Positions 59,489 to 64,000 of a stretch of DNA of 64,000 nucleotides are shown in pieces. Source of the DNA: Stappia taiwanensis. Lineage in GTDB: Bacteria; Pseudomonadota; Alphaproteobacteria; Rhizobiales; Stappiaceae. The notes under the pieces were generated by a model. That model did no database searches, had not been told where the DNA came from, and saw nothing but the letters and a program-made list of their open reading frames with translations. The translations under genes were made by a program, and so were the position numbers. Where the stretch lies: the NCBI RefSeq assembly GCF_014635285.1, contig NZ_BMCR01000005.1:245760-309759 (forward strand), given 5' to 3'. How positions within the stretch are numbered: position 1 is the first letter of the stretch; the number at the start of each line of letters is the position of its first letter.

Positions 59489-61288
59489 ATGTCGATATCC
59501 GACTCATTCGCTCGCACGGCGTTTTCCGAAGGTGAGATACGCAAGCAACTCGCGCGAATCCTTGCCTTCCCCGAGTTCCAGGCAAGCGATCGCCGGCGCG
59601 ACATGCTCGCCTTCGTGGTGGACGAGGCGCTGGCCGGGCGTGCGTCCGGGATCAAGGCGACGACGATCGCCATGGCTGTCTTCGACAGGGGCGCGGATTT
59701 CGACCAGCAAGCCGACCCCGTGGTGCGCCTCGAGGCTCGCAAGCTGCGCCGCGATCTCGACAACTACTACGCTGACGCCGGACAGAACGACCCGATCCGC
59801 ATCAGCATCCCCAAGGGGGCATACGTGCCGAAGTTTGCCGCGCAGGCGACCGGGAACGCAGCGCTCGCCCGCCCCGAGGCCGTCACCCGCCCGGCAAGGC
59901 CGGATACGCCCCCGTCAGCTGACACAGAGGCCCCGCCGATGCCGGCAACCCCGGCATCCCGCCGCTGGCGCCCCCTGCACGCGACGGCGGGCGCAGGCAT
60001 ACTCGTCCTCGCGCTTCTTGCCATCGTCATGGCGAAACGCCCTGTGAGCATTCCGTCGCAAGACGCAGCGGCCGTGCCAGTGGGCGGGGTGAAGATCCTT
60101 ATGGAAGGCTTCGATACCCGCAGCGCCGATGACCTCTCGACACTGCTCGCCTCCGGCCTTTCCCATGAGCTGGCCGCATCCTTGCTCAGGTTCCCGGATC
60201 TGCGGGTCCACCTGATGGCCGCCTCTGGTGACGCCGACCCGGCGATTGCGACAGGCGCGGAGGAAGCGCCGAACACGGACTTCACGGTATCGGGGACCGT
60301 CTGGCGCGAAACGGATGAGGTGCTCGTTCGCGCCGAACTCGTCCGGCGCCGCGACGGCCAGGTCCTCTGGAGCGACCGCTTCATCGAAGGGGCAGAAGGT
60401 CGTAGCCTTACCGATATCCAGGACGCGATAGCGGGCGAGATTGCCGCGGTTGTCGGCCAGCAATACGGCCATGCCATGCGCGACATACGCCAAACGCTTG
60501 CGGCTGACGGCAGCGACCCCAGCCTGCGCGGCTTCGCCTGCGTCGCCAGCGCGCAGATCTACCGGCGCACCTATCGCAGCGAGGCGTATCAGGCGGCGCG
60601 CGACTGCCTCGAGCAAACGGTTCTGGACGAGCCGAATTACGGACGGGCCTGGGCCATGCTCGCCTATCTGCGTAACGATGCGGCGCGGTTCGGCCACGAC
60701 AGCGAGCGCACGCGGGACGAAGCCTTCGCCCATGCGCGCGCGGCGGCTCTGCGTGCACTGGACATCAACCCCAGCGACACCGATGCCCTGCAGGCGATGT
60801 CGCATATAGAGCAATACGCCGGGGATCTCGACCGATCCATCGCCTTCGCGCAGCGGGCCGTCGAGGAAAACCCCAACGATCCGGCCGTGCTGGCCAACCT
60901 GGGCTACCGCTACGGAATGGTCGGCAGCTTCGATAAGGCCGTCCCCCTCCTCGAACGCGCGATCGACCTGTCCCTGGCGCCGGCCCCTTTCTATTTCCAC
61001 ATGATTGCGATGGACCACATGATGAAGGAGGAATGGGACGACATGCTCGTCAACGCCGAACGTGCCGTCGCGGACGGATCGGCGCTGAGCCACGCGCTGC
61101 TTGCCATCGCCCATGCGGGCCTTTCGAATGAGCAGGCCGCGCGCGACGCCTACGACTACGTCGCCGGCCGCAGCCCGCTTCTGGCCGAGGATCCCAGAGC
61201 ATGGCTCGAGCCTCGCAGGCTTGATCCCGAAGTTATCGACGCAATCGAAAAAGGTATCGCTTCCGTGAGGTCGCATCATTCGCAATGA
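59489..61288 (+). CDS. Membrane-anchored TPR regulator with winged-helix-like N-terminal domain
   Basis: A 599-residue protein. Residues 12-117 form a DNA-binding-like domain found in adenylate-cyclase/TolB-TPR proteins (EIRKQLARILAFPEFQASDRRRDMLAFVV..DPVVRLEARKLRRDLDNYY..RISIPKGAYVP). A Pro-rich linker precedes one membrane helix (about 167-182). A TolB-like sensor region follows (FTVSGTVWRETDEVLVRAELVRRRDGQVLW), then several TPR repeats from about residue 370. Signal sensing outside and control of the divergent acyl-CoA operon is a reasonable inference. ATG 59489 is chosen for domain fit. Confidence 0.78.
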   Translation: MSISDSFARTAFSEGEIRKQLARILAFPEFQASDRRRDMLAFVVDEALAGRASGIKATTIAMAVFDRGADFDQQADPVVRLEARKLRRDLDNYYADAGQNDPIRISIPKGAYVPKFAAQATGNAALARPEAVTRPARPDTPPSADTEAPPMPATPASRRWRPLHATAGAGILVLALLAIVMAKRPVSIPSQDAAAVPVGGVKILMEGFDTRSADDLSTLLASGLSHELAASLLRFPDLRVHLMAASGDADPAIATGAEEAPNTDFTVSGTVWRETDEVLVRAELVRRRDGQVLWSDRFIEGAEGRSLTDIQDAIAGEIAAVVGQQYGHAMRDIRQTLAADGSDPSLRGFACVASAQIYRRTYRSEAYQAARDCLEQTVLDEPNYGRAWAMLAYLRNDAARFGHDSERTRDEAFAHARAAALRALDINPSDTDALQAMSHIEQYAGDLDRSIAFAQRAVEENPNDPAVLANLGYRYGMVGSFDKAVPLLERAIDLSLAPAPFYFHMIAMDHMMKEEWDDMLVNAERAVADGSALSHALLAIAHAGLSNEQAARDAYDYVAGRSPLLAEDPRAWLEPRRLDPEVIDAIEKGIASVRSHHSQ

Positions 61289-61427
61289 AGCCTTTAGGCC
61301 TCGGTGTGGCCGTCATTTCATGCAGCCCGTGTTACTTGCGAACCGACCTGCGCTTTCACCATGCCCAGGGCTCTCGCTTCAGCCGAGCGAGCCTCTACTC
61401 TGGCTCGACCGGCAATGACGCGCACTG

Positions 61428-62345
61428 TTAGAAGTGAAGTGCTTGCTGCTGCCACTCCATCGGGAACGGCTCCAGCACCCGCGCCATCGTCACCTGCGAC
61501 GGCTGCTTCCCGTCCAGGATCGCCTCGACGATGTCGGGCGCAAGTAGCGTCAGACGAAGAACGCGGGTCATGTAGGACGGCGCGATCCCCTCGCGCTCGG
61601 CCAGTTCGGCAATGGTGGAGAACTGGCCCGACTCCAGCAGCCGCTTCCACCGAAACGCGCGCGCCAACGCCGTGACCAAAGTGCTGTCCGTGCCAATTTC
61701 CACGCGTCAACCAGCAGCGCCACGATGCGCGCCTGCTCGGCGGGGAACAGCTCATCCCACAACGGGTCGAGTTGCTGCAGGGCCACGCTAGCGTCGGCCT
61801 CGGTGAGGTCATCGGCGTGGCCGCGTGCCGCCTTCCACGTCCCCGCGACGATCTCTGGCTGGCGGAACACGGCGCGCAGCTGGTCATGACGGCGGTCTCG
61901 ACTTCACCTGCTGGCACACGGCCGACCGGACACGAACCGGCACCATGCTTCGGCACCGTCTGGCTGACATCGTAGCGGTAGAGCCTGTCACCCTTGCGGG
62001 TATGTGGCGGCGAGAAGGCGGCGCCATCAGGCCCGAATAGCAGCCCCTCAGGAGCGCGGGCGTCTCGGCGCGGGTCCGCAGAGCGCTTGCGGGGGCTCCC
62101 CTGAAGTATGACGTGGACCTTACCCCACATGTCACGGTCTATGATCGTGTCGTGCTCGCCGCGCGGCGTGCGGATGCCGCGTTGCGCGACCCCGCGCGCC
62201 AGTTCCGTCCCCGACCCGATCTCGAGGAAGCGGGCGAAGATCCAGCGGACATGCTCGGCGTGCTCCTCCTCGACCACGAGCTTCCTGTTCTCGACGCGCT
62301 AGCTGTAGGGCGACACCCCGCCCATCCACATGCCCTTAGTGCACC
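61428..62345 (-). pseudogene. Large serine recombinase, C-terminal remnant in several frames
   Basis: Reading minus strand from 62345: TKGMWMGGVSPYS, a stop, then RVENRKLVVEEEHAEHVRWIFARFLEIGSGTELARGV, the zinc-ribbon part, then a frameshift to LTEADASVALQQLDPLWDELFPAEQARIVALLVD, another shift to KRLLESGQFSTIAELAEREGIAPSYMTRVLRLTLLAPDIVEAILDG and a normal end at 61428. The N-terminal catalytic resolvase domain is missing. It is a decayed integrase of a phage or genomic island. Confidence 0.8.
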
Positions 62346-62417
62346 CGGAAAAGGGGCTTGAAAGCCATGAGCTTTGGATAAGCGATTGCCGGCGCCGTCA
62401 GCGCCACCGTCCTGAGT

Positions 62418-62654
62418 GTGGGTGTCGCATCCGTCATGCCGGACGCCACCACCATGAAGCGCCTGGAGACGGTGGCGTTCTATATCGGCGCGGCAGAGCA
62501 CTGTCAGATCGATATCGAGACCGACCGCTTGGAAGCATACTGCCTGAAACACGATGCGCTCGAACCGATCACGTGGGAGGCAATTGAGAGGGCGGTAAGC
62601 AAAGGCGCTTTTATCCGGCATAAGCCGGGCAGTTCGCACTGCGGGCCTGGCTGA
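62418..62654 (+). CDS. Small hypothetical protein
   Basis: Up to 78 residues from GTG 62418 (or ATG 62436). The peptide reads smoothly (RLETVAFYIGAAEHCQIDIETDRLEAYCLKHDALEPITWEAIERAVSKGAF) with two cysteines about 15 residues apart, and the frame upstream looks like a signal sequence (AIAGAVSATVLSVGVASVMPDA) but lacks a start codon. Family unknown; it may be a truncated exported protein. Confidence 0.4.
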   Translation: MGVASVMPDATTMKRLETVAFYIGAAEHCQIDIETDRLEAYCLKHDALEPITWEAIERAVSKGAFIRHKPGSSHCGPG

Positions 62655-62905
62655 ACATATCATGCGGGCCGAGGGGATTATCGACTAGCGGCCGTCACGC
62701 GCTCGCAGGGGGCCGATTGCACCGCTTTGCCACGTAATTTCTGTTGCCATTTGATCTTGCGCGCTACAGGTACGCTCAATCCGTGTTCCTTCCGAACGCC
62801 TTGCCGCCTACAACGGCTTGGAGCCCTGAATGGGCCTTGGACCTCAGTGCTTTAAAAGCTAATGTCGGCCCGAGTTCGCGATAAAATACCGCAGGGGGTT
62901 AGTGC

Positions 62906-63361
62906 ATGATTGAGCCAGCAGCTATGGAGCAGGGGTTGTCAGAAATTGGTGTGCTCTTTGTGGCTGGTTTTGGCCCTATAACCACAGACGCGACTCAAAG
63001 TCGGGGGCTTTATGCAGATATACTTGGCCTGCCACTCAAACCATACGGCGACAACACTGACTATCTTTCGACCGAGGACGGCGAGTTAAAGGGCTGCAGG
63101 CATTTTGCACTTTGGCCGCTCTCGCAGGCCGCGCAATCCTGCTTTGGTCGTGATGAATGGCCGACAGACCTGCCAACACCACAGGCATGGCTGGAGTTCG
63201 ATGTGGAGAATATCGCTGTCGCCACCGAAGGGCTGCTGGCACGTGGCTATGATCTGCTGATTTCCAACAGGCAAGAGCCTTGGGGCCAGAGCGTGACGCG
63301 CTTTCTCAGTCCAGAAGGCTTACTGCTTGCGGTGAGTGAAACGCCGTGGCTGCGCGATTAG
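62906..63361 (+). CDS. VOC (glyoxalase/bleomycin-resistance) family protein
   Basis: A 151-residue VOC protein: GLYADILGLPLKPYGDNTDYLS at the first module and WLEFDVENIAVATEGLLARGYDLLISNRQEPWGQSVTRFLSPEGLLLAVSETPW at the second, the latter with the usual Glu metal ligand near SPEG. ATG 62906 follows GGGGGTTAGTGC. Possible roles are ring-cleaving, glyoxalase-like or resistance protein. Confidence 0.8.
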   Translation: MIEPAAMEQGLSEIGVLFVAGFGPITTDATQSRGLYADILGLPLKPYGDNTDYLSTEDGELKGCRHFALWPLSQAAQSCFGRDEWPTDLPTPQAWLEFDVENIAVATEGLLARGYDLLISNRQEPWGQSVTRFLSPEGLLLAVSETPWLRD

Positions 63362-63431
63362 CCGAATGGCAACTCCACCCACAAAGCGACCATCAGACCG
63401 GGAGAGTAGAATGTCGCACAATCGGCGGGAA

Positions 63432-63450
63432 TGGCGGAGGGAACGAGACC
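63432..63450. other. Possible tRNA 3'-end (antisense) fragment, candidate attachment site
   Basis: TGGCGGAGGGAACGAGACC followed by GGGATTCAAC looks like the antisense of a tRNA 3' end (TGGCGGAG..GATTCGAAC), but the similarity then stops and no tRNA can be folded. Near a decayed recombinase it could be an att-site remnant. This rests on pattern memory only. Confidence 0.25.
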
Positions 63451-63649
63451 GGGATTCAACGTTCTCCAGCCGCTAAGTCATTGTTTTTTTCAATGAATGG
63501 CCCTGACGATCAGGAAAGCCAACTGGCTCAATTCCAACGGGCTGGGAAACAGCCTTCTTCTTAGTAACCGCGATGCCGATCAACTCTTGGCGCTTTCAAT
63601 CTGGGTTCTGCGGGCCGCGACATTCCGTGGCGATGCCCTCCGCTGGCAG

Positions 63650-63979
63650 TCAAGATTGCTTCTTCTCGGCTTCTTCTTTCTGACGCGCACGTTCTTCTGC
63701 CGCATCGATCCGTCGGCCGATCCCCTGTCCGACCTTAACAACCTGACGTCCCAAGAAGCGGCTCGGACGCGACGTCGCGACTTTGTAACCCATCTCGGCT
63801 AAGTCCACGGTCGCCTTCATAGTGCCGGTCACAGCGACGCCGATACCTTCCTCAATCGCCTCGGCCTTGTCGATGCCTTCTCGATGGCGATCAATAGCGT
63901 GATTGATGCCCCGGAGAGTGGCAAAGATACCTAGACCGCTGAGATTGACCTGCTCCCCTGAGATGTTCCCGATTTTGGG
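63650..63979 (-). pseudogene. Fragment of a small helical protein, no start found
   Basis: A minus-strand frame open from 63979 to 63650 reads GIFATLRGINHAIDRHREGIDKAEAIEEG and GTMKATVDLAEMGYKVATSRPSRFLGRQ, ending in a charged helix (RRIDAAEERARQKEEAEKK). No ATG lies upstream; GTG 63832 or ATG 63820 would leave part out. It may continue with a frameshift beyond the window. Family unknown. Confidence 0.35.
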
Positions 63980-64000
63980 TTAGCCTGTTCCTCAACGAAG

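Noticed and set aside
1..64000. CRISPR arrays, rRNA or complete tRNA genes
   Set aside because: I saw no regularly spaced direct repeats and no full cloverleaf. Only a tRNA-like scrap at 63432 was noted.

Overview
The window is GC-rich bacterial DNA, dense in genes, with many overlapping operons, TRAP/TAXI and Ugp-type transporters, and LysR, GntR(FCD), RpiR, MarR, TetR, IclR and HxlR regulators. This style fits an alphaproteobacterium, perhaps a marine or rhizosphere member of the Rhodobacterales or Stappiaceae. That assignment is inference; no rRNA or marker gene lies in the window.

Region 1 (1-16.9 kb) is an aromatic catabolism locus. A two-component FADH2-dependent hydroxylase (HpaB/PheA type, minus strand) faces a plus-strand operon: a stand-alone FAD synthetase domain, a flavin reductase, an intradiol dioxygenase, a muconate cycloisomerase, a LysR regulator and a LigB/DODA-type dioxygenase-like protein. 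A ten-gene minus-strand operon then encodes the whole lower meta-cleavage pathway (semialdehyde dehydrogenase, hydratase, acetaldehyde dehydrogenase, aldolase, decarboxylase, tautomerase), a TRAP transporter and a GST, with a divergent GntR gene. A palindrome GTATCG-N2-CGATAC occurs twice in the upper-pathway promoters.

Region 2 (17-23.6 kb) is a glycerol-3-phosphate/glycerophosphodiester ABC operon (rpiR, ugpB, A, E, Q, C), followed by a PaaI-type thioesterase. Region 3 (23.8-27 kb) is a small stress or efflux cassette: TetR; then a DsbA-like protein, two SMR proteins, a deaminase and a MarR, with a repeated TGCATG-N2-CATGCA operator. Region 4 (27.1-34.2 kb) is a LysR-controlled TAXI-TRAP transporter with a split AtuA-like pair, an SDR and a carboxymuconolactone-decarboxylase-like protein: a catabolic operon of unknown substrate.

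Region 5 (34.4-52.3 kb) looks like an acquired island. It is bounded on the left by a decayed IS5-family element and on the right by an inverted remnant of the same element. Inside are two related secreted amidohydrolases with a 4-TM protein, an orphan membrane-fusion protein and a DUF3299-NicO fusion; an arsenic operon (arsR, acr3, arsC, arsH); an IclR-controlled HbpS-MFS pair; and an HxlR-linked quinone/electrophile detoxification operon. A graveyard of truncated genes ends the island.

Region 6 (52.3-64 kb) has an AT-rich stretch, an OprB-like porin, an acyl-CoA module (CoA ligase, enoyl-CoA hydratase, MaoC hydratase, CaiB-type transferase) with a MarC protein and a large TPR regulator, then a decayed serine recombinase, a VOC protein and fragments. 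The best candidates for an undescribed system are the amidohydrolase/DUF3299-NicO operon and the TAXI/AtuA-like operon.
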